Source: Candidatus Methanomethylophilaceae archaeon
Lineage (GTDB): Archaea > Thermoplasmatota > Thermoplasmata > Methanomassiliicoccales > Methanomethylophilaceae
Assembly: GCA_017395275.1 (NCBI GenBank)
Contig: JAFPVN010000180.1
Location: 1 to 14,212 of the forward strand
DNA: 14,212 nucleotides
Direction of reading: 5' to 3'
Below the pieces are notes generated by a model. That model worked only from the letters and a program-made list of their open reading frames with translations, was not told the origin of the DNA and ran no database searches. Positions 5,575-13,029 of this stretch are shown piece by piece (the first letter of the stretch is position 1; each line of letters opens with the position of its first letter). Made by a program: the position numbers and the translations under genes.

Positions 5575-5853
5575 CTCCGCCGTATGGAGCATGGATGCGG
5601 TTGGATAACCATTTTCGGGGCTTCGAGATATCCCAGATGGGAGTTGGATGATAGGCATGTTTTAATACCCTCTTCGAACCCCCCTATTTCCACTGCAGAT
5701 TTCGCATAACACCCGTGTGTTTTGAATACTGGCACATGTCCGCGTTCGATATGCTGGCACAATCGATTCGATCATTCCCCTGCATAACATAATGATTGTT
5801 ATAATTGATGAATATGGGGGGTTAAAATACTTAGAAATGCATCACTAATCCCG
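5575..5853. other. Intergenic region between the MITE and the small cysteine protein gene
   Basis: No gene seen. It contains several short dyads: CTCC/GGAG at 5575-5589, TCCCA-GA-TGGGA near 5630-5641, ATAACA/TGTTAT at 5784-5802, and two copies of CTGGCACA (5729, 5754). A TATA-like TTTTAATACC lies near 5660 with no clear gene after it. The 3' part leads into the promoter of the next gene. An unannotated small RNA cannot be excluded. Confidence 0.4.
5822..5828 (+). promoter_or_regulatory. TATA box of the 105-aa cysteine protein gene
   Basis: TTAAAAT, centred about 29 bases before the ATG at 5854. No Shine-Dalgarno is present, so the message is probably leaderless or nearly so. Confidence 0.5.
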
Positions 5854-6171
5854 ATGGCAAATTGGCACACTATAAACACAATAGTGGGGCCGTGCAGATG
5901 TGGGATGGGATGCCTTAAGTCCATACACCTGACGGACGGTAACGGGAATTACGATACGGTGTGGAGCCTCGATTGTCCGGCTTGCCGCTCCAAGTACGAT
6001 CTCGTCGAATCCAAGCTCGTCGGCAACCCCGACAAGGCGATCGCGATGATCCAATACGTTCCCAAGAAGGTTCAGAGCCTTCTCAAGCAGACCGCACAGG
6101 CTATGACGGCGCAGATCACCGACAGCGCACAGACCGCCACATCCGGGGTCACGTCGGCACCGTCCGCCTGA
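5854..6171 (+). CDS. Small hypothetical protein with a zinc-ribbon-like cysteine pattern, 105 aa
   Basis: I do not recognise the family. The N-terminal half holds GPCRCGMGC (Cys14, Cys16, Cys20) and DCPACRSKYD (Cys41, Cys44), which could form a zinc or iron-sulfur site. WSLDCPACRSKYDL in particular looks like the second knuckle of a zinc ribbon. Residues 60-85 are helical (DKAIAMIQYVPKKVQSLLKQ) and the last 20 residues are low-complexity (Ala/Thr/Ser). No signal peptide or membrane segment is seen. The last 100 bases are antisense to the 3' end of the surface-protein gene. The cysteine-rich core lies outside that overlap, so the gene itself is credible although its tail may be poorly constrained. 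Confidence 0.6.
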   Translation: MANWHTINTIVGPCRCGMGCLKSIHLTDGNGNYDTVWSLDCPACRSKYDLVESKLVGNPDKAIAMIQYVPKKVQSLLKQTAQAMTAQITDSAQTATSGVTSAPSA

Positions 6172-7526
6172 ACCCATTGGGCTGTGAGTACCGTATTCTC
6201 GGCGATACCAGTGACATCTGTCACCCTGTTCCCGGCATCGTCGGTCCAGCAGTCGAACCTTCTCCCGTCCGATACGTCGATGTAAGCGGACGACATATCC
6301 GTCTCCCTGAACAGTACGCAGTGACCGCCGTTGTCTCCGAAGTCGTATCTTATGAGCACATCCGCACCGGCCGTGCCGGCGGTGAATGCCGTATAGGCCC
6401 TCGATGCCGGTACGTCCAGACCCGTCACCGGGCAGTATGACCTCTCGATGCCCGTGCATCCTCCGAAGATGTCCGTCCCGAGATGCTCTATGTTCTGGAT
6501 CTCGACGGTCCTCAGGGATGCGCATCCATGGAACGCATTGTCCCCGATCGAATGAAGGCCACCCGTGAAACCAACGTGCTGCAATGCCGCACACGAAGAG
6601 AACGCCTCGGCACCGACGGACCTGAGGGTGCCCGGGAACACGATCTCCGTCAACCCCGTGCCCATGAAGGCGCGGTCGCCTATCTCCGATATCCTGTCGG
6701 AGAGTGAGACGGAGGACAGAAGGGAGCATCCCTCGAACGAGGATGCGGGAACGGTTTTTATCATCGTCATGGCCGCGGTCTTCAGCTGTGCACATCCGGA
6801 GAACACCCCTGTGCCCAGCTGGGTGATGCCTTCGACCTTAACGTTCCTGATTCCGGACCCCATGAAGGCGCGGTCGCCCACGGAGGTCACGCCCACCGGG
6901 ATCGCGATGTCGGATAACGTGGTACCGCGGAACGCCTCGGCCTCCACCTCGGAAACTGCCGCCAGCGAGATGGAGTGAATCGTGACCGAATGTCCGGCGG
7001 ATGGTACGAACAGATTCGCGGGTACCTTCCATGCCAGATATACCACTGTCATCCCGTCGACGGAGGATCCCGCATCGTCGAACACGCCGCTCCCCGCGGA
7101 TATCACCGACCTCACGTACAGTTCGCCGAGCCCGCCGCAACCCGCGAATGCGCCGTCACCCAGCGTCTCCAGCGAGGACGGGAGGTCTGCCTTCTTCAGC
7201 ACTGTGCAGTCCCCGAACGCCCTATTCCCGATGGATCTGAGGGTGGACGGGTACGTGACGGAGTCGAGTCTGTCGGCGCCCTCGAACGCATGGCTCCCGA
7301 TCCTCTCCACTCCTTCGGTTACCGTCAGCATCTCCATCTGCGCGATGTGCGCGGCCCACGGAGCCTCCGAGGAATCCGCATAGTCTGGCACATCCGTTGT
7401 CACGGTGAGGGAATGCGTCACGGCATCGTAGCTCCACCCCGGATCGGCGGAAGAATCGTCAACCCCCGTTACCATGAAAAAGCAGGCCGCTGCGACGACG
7501 GCGACCACCGGGACCAACAGCCTCAT
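6072..7526 (-). CDS. Secreted BspA-like leucine-rich-repeat surface protein with C-terminal membrane anchor, 484 aa
   Basis: A predicted cell-surface protein. Residues 1-27 are a signal peptide (MRLLVPVVAVVAAACFFMV). From about residue 70 to 380 there are repeated BspA/LRR_5 units of about 23 residues with the pattern 'IGxxAFxGCxxLxxVxxPxxL', for example IGNRAFGDC and IGDNAFHGCASLRTVEI. Residues of about 395-455 resemble an InlB B-repeat, ending with FDCWTDDAGNRV and NTVLTAQW. A hydrophobic stretch (VAVCALSVICAVIACAVCL) followed by RRL is a C-terminal membrane anchor. BspA-type proteins in gut microbes are associated with attachment to surfaces or host proteins, but the ligand here is unknown. 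The 3' end overlaps the convergent 105-aa gene by 100 bases and encodes the anchor. The ATG at 7526 has a TATA box about 28 bases upstream. Confidence 0.87.
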   Translation of the reverse strand: MRLLVPVVAVVAAACFFMVTGVDDSSADPGWSYDAVTHSLTVTTDVPDYADSSEAPWAAHIAQMEMLTVTEGVERIGSHAFEGADRLDSVTYPSTLRSIGNRAFGDCTVLKKADLPSSLETLGDGAFAGCGGLGELYVRSVISAGSGVFDDAGSSVDGMTVVYLAWKVPANLFVPSAGHSVTIHSISLAAVSEVEAEAFRGTTLSDIAIPVGVTSVGDRAFMGSGIRNVKVEGITQLGTGVFSGCAQLKTAAMTMIKTVPASSFEGCSLLSSVSLSDRISEIGDRAFMGTGLTEIVFPGTLRSVGAEAFSSCAALQHVGFTGGLHSIGDNAFHGCASLRTVEIQNIEHLGTDIFGGCTGIERSYCPVTGLDVPASRAYTAFTAGTAGADVLIRYDFGDNGGHCVLFRETDMSSAYIDVSDGRRFDCWTDDAGNRVTDVTGIAENTVLTAQWVQADGADVTPDVAVCALSVICAVIACAVCLRRL

Positions 7527-7550
7527 GGCCGTAATAACCTCATTGCCGCC

Positions 7551-7557
7551 TAATAAG
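7551..7557 (-). promoter_or_regulatory. TATA box of the surface-protein gene
   Basis: The minus strand reads CTTATTA, about 28 bases ahead of the ATG at 7526. A GAGGTTA stretch (about 7534-7540) sits between box and start and could be a weak ribosome site if transcription starts further upstream. Confidence 0.45.
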
Positions 7558-7592
7558 TTTGCGTGCCCTTTCGCGCCCGCACGCCCGATAGG

Positions 7593-7602
7593 TTTTATTT
7601 AT
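7593..7602 (+). promoter_or_regulatory. TATA box of the SRP54 operon
   Basis: TTTATTTATA, centred about 32 bases before the ATG at 7630, giving a leader of only a few bases. It is divergent from the surface-protein promoter 40 bases away. It is the only strong promoter seen ahead of the seven-gene run. Confidence 0.55.
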
Positions 7603-7629
7603 AGGGAGGCAATCAGCTCCCGATAGCAC

Positions 7630-8994
7630 ATGGTTTTGGAAGGATTGGGAAAATCGCTCAGGAACGCGCTCGGACGCATCACGGGAGCAACATCCATCGA
7701 CGAACAGCTCATCAAGGATGTCGTCAAGGACCTGCAGCGCGCACTCCTGCAGGCGGATGTCAACGTTCAGCTTGTGCTCGCACTCACGAAGAAGATCGAA
7801 CAGAGGGCGCTGGAGGAGAAGGCCCCCTCGGGAAAGAGTCCGAAGGACCACGTCGCCCGCATCATCTACGAGGAACTGGTCAACCTGCTGGACAACGGCG
7901 AGGGTCTCAAGATGCAGCCCCAGACCATCATGATGGTGGGACTGTACGGTCAGGGTAAGACCACCACCACAGGAAAACTGGCCAACCTGTTCAAGAAGAA
8001 AGGATTCAGCGTCGGGCTCATCGCAGCCGACGTTTACAGGCCGGCGGCATACGACCAGCTGAAGCAGCTGGGCGACAAGGTGGGCGTCGATGTCTACGGT
8101 GAACCCGGACAGACCGACGCACCCGGCATCGTCAAGAGGGGGATGGCCCAGTTCAAGGACAAGAAAGTGGTAATCATCGATACCTCGGGAAGGCACGCCC
8201 TGGAGGACGACCTCATCCAGGAGATCAAGGACATCGCCACAGTGGCGAAGCCCGACGAGAGGTTCCTGGTGCTGGATTCGCAGGTCGGTCAGCAGGCCGG
8301 ACCCCAGGCCGAGGCGTTCCACAACGCCGTCGGAGTTACCGGTGTAGTCCTTACAAAGATGGACGGTACCGCAAAGGGAGGAGGCGCCATCTCCGCCGTC
8401 GCCAAGACCCATGCGAGGATCGTCTGCCTGGGAGTGGGAGAGCACATCCGCGACTTCGAGGCATTCGACGCCAACAAGTTCATCTCGCGTCTCCTGGGAA
8501 TGGGAGATCTGTCGTCCCTGATGGAGATGGCCAAGGAGGGATACGAGGGCAAGGAGAAGGAGATGGAGGAGACCGCGAGCAAGATGGTCTCCGGGAAGTT
8601 CACCCTCAAGGACATGTACTCGCAGATGGAGGCCATGAACAAGATGGGTCCCCTGAAGAAGATCATGTCCATGATCCCCGGTATGGCCAAGATGGAGGAC
8701 CAGATAAACTTCGAGGAATCCCAGAAGAAGCTGGCGAAGTTCAAGTGCATCATGGACTCCATGACCGACGAGGAGCAGGAGGACCCCTCGATCATCAAGG
8801 CGTCGAGGGTCAACAGGATCGCCATGGGATCCGGGACCACCGCCCACGACGTCAAGGACCTCATCAAGCAGTTCAACCAGAGCAAGAAGGCCGTCAAGGG
8901 AATGATGGGCAACCGCAAGATGCGCAAACAGCTGATGAAGCAGATGGGCATCTCCGAGGCGGACCTCAACAACATGCAGGATGATGACGAATGA
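7630..8994 (+). CDS. srp54: Signal recognition particle 54 kDa protein (SRP54/Ffh), 454 aa
   Basis: The GTPase subunit of the signal recognition particle. It binds 7S RNA and signal peptides of nascent membrane or secreted proteins and docks with FtsY. N domain: residues 1-95, with DLQRALLQADVNV. G domain: P-loop GLYGQGKTTTT (104-114), DVYRPAAYDQL (134-144), DTSGRH (184-189, where the usual form is DTAGRH), TKMDGTAKGG (242-251) and GVGE (268-271). M domain: a methionine-rich C-terminal half with KDMYSQMEAM, IPGMAKM and SRVNRIAMGSG, the RNA-binding helices. The length of 454 residues is typical. The TGA overlaps the next start in ATGA (8991-8994), which indicates translational coupling. Confidence 0.97.
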   Translation: MVLEGLGKSLRNALGRITGATSIDEQLIKDVVKDLQRALLQADVNVQLVLALTKKIEQRALEEKAPSGKSPKDHVARIIYEELVNLLDNGEGLKMQPQTIMMVGLYGQGKTTTTGKLANLFKKKGFSVGLIAADVYRPAAYDQLKQLGDKVGVDVYGEPGQTDAPGIVKRGMAQFKDKKVVIIDTSGRHALEDDLIQEIKDIATVAKPDERFLVLDSQVGQQAGPQAEAFHNAVGVTGVVLTKMDGTAKGGGAISAVAKTHARIVCLGVGEHIRDFEAFDANKFISRLLGMGDLSSLMEMAKEGYEGKEKEMEETASKMVSGKFTLKDMYSQMEAMNKMGPLKKIMSMIPGMAKMEDQINFEESQKKLAKFKCIMDSMTDEEQEDPSIIKASRVNRIAMGSGTTAHDVKDLIKQFNQSKKAVKGMMGNRKMRKQLMKQMGISEADLNNMQDDDE

Positions 8995-9587
8995 TCAGAT
9001 TCGTGATCCTCGGCCACCGGGCGCACACCACTGCCGACTTCAAACTGGAGGACATCTGCGGCGGGGCCGGGAGACTGGACATCCTGACGAGATGCGTGAA
9101 CTCCGCTTTCTTCCTGAGCCACGATCTGAGGAAGGACGTCGAGTTATACCTGTTAATGCTCGGGGGCGAGGACGCTCCCAAGCTGATCAGATTCTCGGGA
9201 GCGGAGATAAGGTACCTGAATCCCGACGAGCGTTCCACAGCATCGCTGATAAGGAACGCGCTCATGAAGAAGCTGGAACCGGACAGGGAGGTCAGGTCGT
9301 CACCCGGCATATTCGTGAGCAGGAAGGACCTGAAGGAGGTCATGGACATGCTCTCGAAGGATTCGAACTTCATCTACCTGAGGGAGGGCGGCACCGACGT
9401 AAGGGAATACGAGTTCCCGGAGAACCCGTGCTTCATATTGGGGGACGACAGGGACCCCACCGAAGAGGAGGAAGCGATAATGTCCCAGTACCCCTACGAT
9501 AAGATCAGTCTAGGGCCTGTGAGCCTGCACGCAAACCACTGCATGGTCGTTGTACACAATGAGATGGACAGGAGGAGAGCGGCATGA
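8991..9587 (+). CDS. trmY: tRNA (pseudouridine(54)-N1)-methyltransferase TrmY, 198 aa
   Basis: A SPOUT-class methyltransferase that converts pseudouridine 54 to N1-methylpseudouridine in the T-loop of archaeal tRNAs, using S-adenosylmethionine. The family start is clear (MIRFVILGHRAHTT), followed by DICGGAGRLDILTRCVNSAF (about 21-40). The C-terminal knot holds PCFILGDDRDPTEEE (146-160) and LGPVSLHANHCMVVVHNEMD (174-193), including the conserved Cys184. The length fits the family. It starts inside the SRP54 stop (ATGA) and ends inside the next start (ATGA), so it is part of the same operon. Confidence 0.93.
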   Translation: MIRFVILGHRAHTTADFKLEDICGGAGRLDILTRCVNSAFFLSHDLRKDVELYLLMLGGEDAPKLIRFSGAEIRYLNPDERSTASLIRNALMKKLEPDREVRSSPGIFVSRKDLKEVMDMLSKDSNFIYLREGGTDVREYEFPENPCFILGDDRDPTEEEEAIMSQYPYDKISLGPVSLHANHCMVVVHNEMDRRRAA

Positions 9588-9781
9588 GCGATACCGAGAG
9601 GATCCCCCAGCACAGGCACTGCAGGAACTGCGGTAAGGCATTCACCGGCGAGGGCGATTACTGCAGCAAGGAATGCGAGGACGGCAGGAAGAGCGAGATC
9701 AAGAGGAAGAAGAACGGCCTGATCATCATCTGGGTGCTGGCCGTTCTAATGATGATATACGCCATCATCTTCATGTCGTGA
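9584..9781 (+). CDS. Zinc-ribbon single-pass membrane protein (DUF2116-like), 65 aa
   Basis: HCRNCGKAF (Cys13, Cys16) and DYCSKECEDGR (Cys27, Cys31) form a compact zinc-ribbon-like site of the DUF2116 type. A basic linker (KSEIKRKKNG) is followed by one membrane segment at about residues 45-63 (LIIIWVLAVLMMIYAIIFM). The positive charges before the helix predict that the zinc end is cytoplasmic. The function is unknown in the family. The start overlaps the trmY stop by ATGA, and the stop lies four bases before the next gene. The conserved type and tight coupling support a real gene despite its size. Confidence 0.8.
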   Translation: MSDTERIPQHRHCRNCGKAFTGEGDYCSKECEDGRKSEIKRKKNGLIIIWVLAVLMMIYAIIFMS

Positions 9782-9785
9782 TACC

Positions 9786-10730
9786 ATGGTGACCAAGGTA
9801 GCCGTTGCGGGAACTTTCAACGTCCTACACGAGGGCCACAAGGCCCTTCTGGACCGCGCCATATGGATGGCCGACGAACTGTACATAGGGATAACATCGG
9901 ACGAGATGGCCTCGTCCCACAGGAAGGAGGTCATCCCCTATTATCTGAGAAGGAAGGCCATCGAGGACTACATCATATCGAAAGGGGAGATCGCCACGAT
10001 CTTCCCCATAGACGACATCTACGGACCTCCCGGGATCATGGACGACATCGACATTCTCGTGGTGTCGGAAGAGACCGCCGAGAACGGTAAGCTCGTTTCC
10101 AGGATGAGGGAGAAGAGGGGACTGAAGCCCCTGAAGCTGGATGTGGTCAGCCTCTACAGGAACTGCGACGGCGAGAAGCTGAACGCCACCGACGTGATGA
10201 ACGGTTCGATGTCGCGCGACGGCCAGAGGGACGTCATACGCGTAGCGGTGGGATCATCGAACCGCGTTAAGGTCGAGGCTGTCAGAGAGGTGATGGAGAC
10301 CATCTACGGCTCCGTGAGGATATATTCCGTGGATGCGAAGAGCGGCGTACCCGACCAGCCCTTCGAGGACGAGACGCATCGCGGCGCGGTCAACCGCGCC
10401 AAGGAGGCCCTGGGAGACAGGGACCTGTCCGTCGGGATCGAGGCGGGAGTGTTCGAGATGTACGGGGAGCTCATGGACATCCAGCACTGCGCCATCATCG
10501 ACCAGAACGGAAAAGTTACAATAGGCATGGGATCGGGCTTCGCCTATCCCAAGGAGATCGCCGACCTCGTGAGGGGCGGGCTGACCGTCGGCCAGGCTGT
10601 AGACAAATTATATGACAAGAACGCCACCGGTCACTCCGAAGGGGCGATCGGACTCCTTAGCAAGGGGATAATGGACCGCAAGGAACTCACGAAACAGTCT
10701 GTGCTGGCGGCCATGATCCCGAGGTTGTGA
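9786..10730 (+). CDS. Fusion: phosphopantetheine adenylyltransferase (CoaD-like) + inosine/xanthosine triphosphatase (DUF84), 314 aa
   Basis: Residues 1-145 are a nucleotidyltransferase with GTFNVLHEGH (9-18; the T/HxGH motif of phosphopantetheine adenylyltransferase, archaeal type) and IPYYLRRKAIEDYI (50-63). That enzyme makes dephospho-CoA from ATP and 4'-phosphopantetheine. Residues 150-314 are a non-canonical purine NTPase of the YjjX/DUF84 type: VGSSNRVKVEAV (155-166), SGVPDQPFEDETHRGAVNRA (186-205), VGIEAGV (216-222), GSGFAYP (249-255) and GHSEGAIGLLSKGIMDR (282-298), which removes ITP/XTP. The linker is about 145-150. Both halves keep their motifs, so both activities are likely. No frameshift separates them. 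Confidence 0.88.
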   Translation: MVTKVAVAGTFNVLHEGHKALLDRAIWMADELYIGITSDEMASSHRKEVIPYYLRRKAIEDYIISKGEIATIFPIDDIYGPPGIMDDIDILVVSEETAENGKLVSRMREKRGLKPLKLDVVSLYRNCDGEKLNATDVMNGSMSRDGQRDVIRVAVGSSNRVKVEAVREVMETIYGSVRIYSVDAKSGVPDQPFEDETHRGAVNRAKEALGDRDLSVGIEAGVFEMYGELMDIQHCAIIDQNGKVTIGMGSGFAYPKEIADLVRGGLTVGQAVDKLYDKNATGHSEGAIGLLSKGIMDRKELTKQSVLAAMIPRL

Positions 10731-10733
10731 GAG

Positions 10734-12266
10734 ATGCAGAGATTCACCCCCGATCCGGATTCGCCGTACACCATTGACGAGTGCAAGATCAGGGGAAGAG
10801 CGGATTCCGTATCCGTTCCCGATGACGAGGAGGAACTCCGTTCCGAGATAGAGAGATGCTTCTCCTCGAAGACACCTGTGACGATCAACGCCATGCGCAC
10901 GGGACTGTGCGGAGGCGGCGTCCCCGACGGGGGAGAGGTCATCTCGCTGGAGAGGTTGGACCGCATCATAGGCATCGGCAGAAAGGAAGACGGGTACTTC
11001 GTGAGGGTGCAGCCCTGCGTGACCGTCAGGACCCTCAGGGACACCATGCTGATGAAGCACATCGACGGCCTGAAGGATGTCACCGAGGGGGCGTGCGATT
11101 CCTTCCTGAAGGATCAGAGGAAATTCTTCTACCCCGTGGACCCGACGGAGATGGACAGCTCCATCGGCGGGAACATCGCGGCGAACTCATCGGGACCGAG
11201 GACGTTCAAGTACGGTCCCACGAGGGACTGGGTCATCTCAATCAAAGTGATTTTTTCAGACGGCAGGACCGTCCGCATAGACAGGGGGAAGCACTTCGCG
11301 TCGGGGAAGCATTTCTCCGCCGACGTCGACGGCATACACTTAGAATTCGACATGCCGTCGTACGATTTCAACACGAACGTGAAGAACGCGGGAGGACTCT
11401 ACTCCAAGGATGACATGGACCTCATAGACGTGTTCATCGGCTCCGAGGGGATATTGGGTGTGATTTGCGAAGCGGACGTCCTCCTCGCCGAGTGGCACCC
11501 GCTGATCTCCAACATAGCGTTCATGCCCGATGATACTTCGGCATTGTCGCTGATAAAGGACGTGAGGCACGATCCGATAATAGCGCCGGAGTTCCTGGAG
11601 TACTTCGATTCCGGTTCCATAGATCTCATCAGGAGGGTATCAGACTCCGACCCGACGATACTCCGCCCGCCGGAGGAGAGATGCTCGGCGGTGTTCCTGG
11701 ACATGGCACTGGACGACACCATCGCAGACAGGTACGACAGGCTATTCGATCTCATCAGGAAGAACGGCGGGGACCCGTCAAAGAGCTGGGCGGGACACGA
11801 CCAGGACGACAGGGGGAGGATGTTCGAGTTCCGCCATTCCGTACCCAAGTCCATATTCGAGTACGTCGCATCCCTCAAGGAGGAGATGCCCGCCCTGAAC
11901 AAGATGGGCACGGATATGTCCGTACCCGAGGATAAGTCGGATGAGATGATGGCCTTCTACAGGGAGACGCTGGATTCCTTCGGTCTCGAGTACGTGATAT
12001 TCGGACACCTCGGGAACTTCCATCCGCACGTGGAGATCATACTGAAGGACCTTGAGGACCTCAGGAAGGCCAGGGAGGCTTACGCCATTCTTGCGCAGAA
12101 GGCCGTGGACCTGGGAGGTTCGCCCAGCGCCGAGCACGGTATCGGGAAGCTCAAGAGGGACTACATCAGGATGATGTACGGCGAGAAGGGCATAGAGGAG
12201 ATACGCTCATTGAAGAGGTACTTCGATCCAGAGATGATACTGAACAGGGGGGATATGATTGAGTGA
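10734..12266 (+). CDS. FAD-linked dehydrogenase of the GlcD/LctD family, 510 aa
   Basis: A VAO/PCMH-type flavoprotein that oxidises a 2-hydroxy acid or a related substrate. MRTGLCGGGVPDGGEV (54-69) and DPTEMDSSIGGNIAANSSG (136-154) are the FAD-binding segments, GSEGILGVI (236-244) ends the FAD domain, and FGHLGNFHPHVEI (423-435) plus SAEHGIGKLKR (465-475) belong to the catalytic C-terminal domain. The following genes are etfB and etfA, overlapping or adjacent, which is the layout of bacterial lactate dehydrogenase/Etf complexes (LctD with LctBC). The substrate is therefore probably lactate or another 2-hydroxy acid, but the active site cannot be proven from sequence alone. No C-terminal CCG iron-sulfur domain is present. 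The start lies three bases after the previous stop, with GAGGTTGTGA as ribosome site. Confidence 0.88.
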   Translation: MQRFTPDPDSPYTIDECKIRGRADSVSVPDDEEELRSEIERCFSSKTPVTINAMRTGLCGGGVPDGGEVISLERLDRIIGIGRKEDGYFVRVQPCVTVRTLRDTMLMKHIDGLKDVTEGACDSFLKDQRKFFYPVDPTEMDSSIGGNIAANSSGPRTFKYGPTRDWVISIKVIFSDGRTVRIDRGKHFASGKHFSADVDGIHLEFDMPSYDFNTNVKNAGGLYSKDDMDLIDVFIGSEGILGVICEADVLLAEWHPLISNIAFMPDDTSALSLIKDVRHDPIIAPEFLEYFDSGSIDLIRRVSDSDPTILRPPEERCSAVFLDMALDDTIADRYDRLFDLIRKNGGDPSKSWAGHDQDDRGRMFEFRHSVPKSIFEYVASLKEEMPALNKMGTDMSVPEDKSDEMMAFYRETLDSFGLEYVIFGHLGNFHPHVEIILKDLEDLRKAREAYAILAQKAVDLGGSPSAEHGIGKLKRDYIRMMYGEKGIEEIRSLKRYFDPEMILNRGDMIE

Positions 12267-13029
12267 TCTTCGCATAGCCGTGATGGTTAAACAGGTCCCC
12301 GACCCGAACCTCGTGGAGATATCCGAGGACGGGAGACTGATGAGGGAGAACGTCCCGTCGATGATCGACCCCTTCGGGAAGATGGCCTTGCAGCATGCCA
12401 TAACGAACAAGTGCCAGCATCATGTGGATGCCATTTCCATGGGGCCCATGCAGGCCCAGGATGTATTACGCAAATCCCTCGAATTCGGAGCGGATGATGC
12501 CTACCTCATATCGGGAAGGGAGTTCGCCGGAGCGGATACCATCGCCACGGCAAGGACCATGGCGGCGTTCCTCTCCATGAGAGATTACGACCTCGTGTTC
12601 TGCGGTATGCAGGCAACGGACGGGGACACCGCGCAGGTGCCTTCGGAACTGGCGGTGTTCCTGGGATTCAACATCTACTCCTATGCTACTTCCATCGATC
12701 TGGAGAACATGACCGTCACCCAGAGCTACGAGAGGGCGGACGTGGTCTCGAAGCTGTCATTGCCCGCCGTGATCACATTCATGCGTCCCCCGCATGGATG
12801 CGTCCAGATACCTTCGATGACCGATTACGTATCGGCTCTCAAGAAAGAGATAAAGGTCGTCGGATTCGCGGATCTCGGGATAAGGATGTGCGACACCGGG
12901 GCCAAGGGATCCAGGACCAAGGTGAAATCGGTCTCCACCATAATCCCCAAGAAGAAATCCACGGAGTTCATAGACGGCGCCGACACCGTGTCCGCCGCAT
13001 CAGCGATAATGAAGGAGGTGAAGGGATGA
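12259..13029 (+). CDS. etfB: Electron transfer flavoprotein beta subunit (EtfB), 256 aa
   Basis: EtfB binds AMP or a second FAD and passes electrons between EtfA and the dehydrogenase. The family start is RIAVMVKQVPDPN (5-17). GADTIATARTMAAFL (91-105) and CGMQATDGDTAQVPSELA (115-132) form the nucleotide-binding region, with the DGDTAQV of Etf groups that include bifurcating types. KKKSTEFIDGAD lies near the C-terminus, as is usual. The TTG at 12259 is chosen as start because it gives the usual short lead into the first strand and follows a G-rich ribosome site (GGGGGGAT, ending about 12252). The only nearby in-frame ATG, at 12283, would cut the first strand. The start overlaps the dehydrogenase stop by 8 bases. 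Confidence 0.9.
   Translation: MSDLRIAVMVKQVPDPNLVEISEDGRLMRENVPSMIDPFGKMALQHAITNKCQHHVDAISMGPMQAQDVLRKSLEFGADDAYLISGREFAGADTIATARTMAAFLSMRDYDLVFCGMQATDGDTAQVPSELAVFLGFNIYSYATSIDLENMTVTQSYERADVVSKLSLPAVITFMRPPHGCVQIPSMTDYVSALKKEIKVVGFADLGIRMCDTGAKGSRTKVKSVSTIIPKKKSTEFIDGADTVSAASAIMKEVKG
13014..13021 (+). promoter_or_regulatory. Perfect Shine-Dalgarno for etfA (GGAGGTGA)
   Basis: Fully complementary to the archaeal 16S 3' end, four bases ahead of the ATG at 13026. It lies inside the last etfB codons and settles the etfA start over the longer open frame that begins at 12798. Confidence 0.75.

Noticed and set aside
5673..5680. TTCGAACC, as in a tRNA T-loop
   Set aside because: The flanking bases do not form a T-stem and no acceptor, D or anticodon arm could be found on either strand.
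5406..5762. 118-codon minus-strand frame across the right end of the MITE
   Set aside because: It spans the MITE boundary and has no family features; it is an accident of the insertion.
7540..8847. Long open frame antisense to SRP54
   Set aside because: Shadow of a strongly codon-biased GC-rich gene; the translated sequence is repetitive in Leu/His/Gly/Asp and has no family motif.
12798..13025. Upstream extension of the etfA frame
   Set aside because: It overlaps etfB in another frame, and a perfect Shine-Dalgarno at 13014-13021 defines the ATG at 13026.
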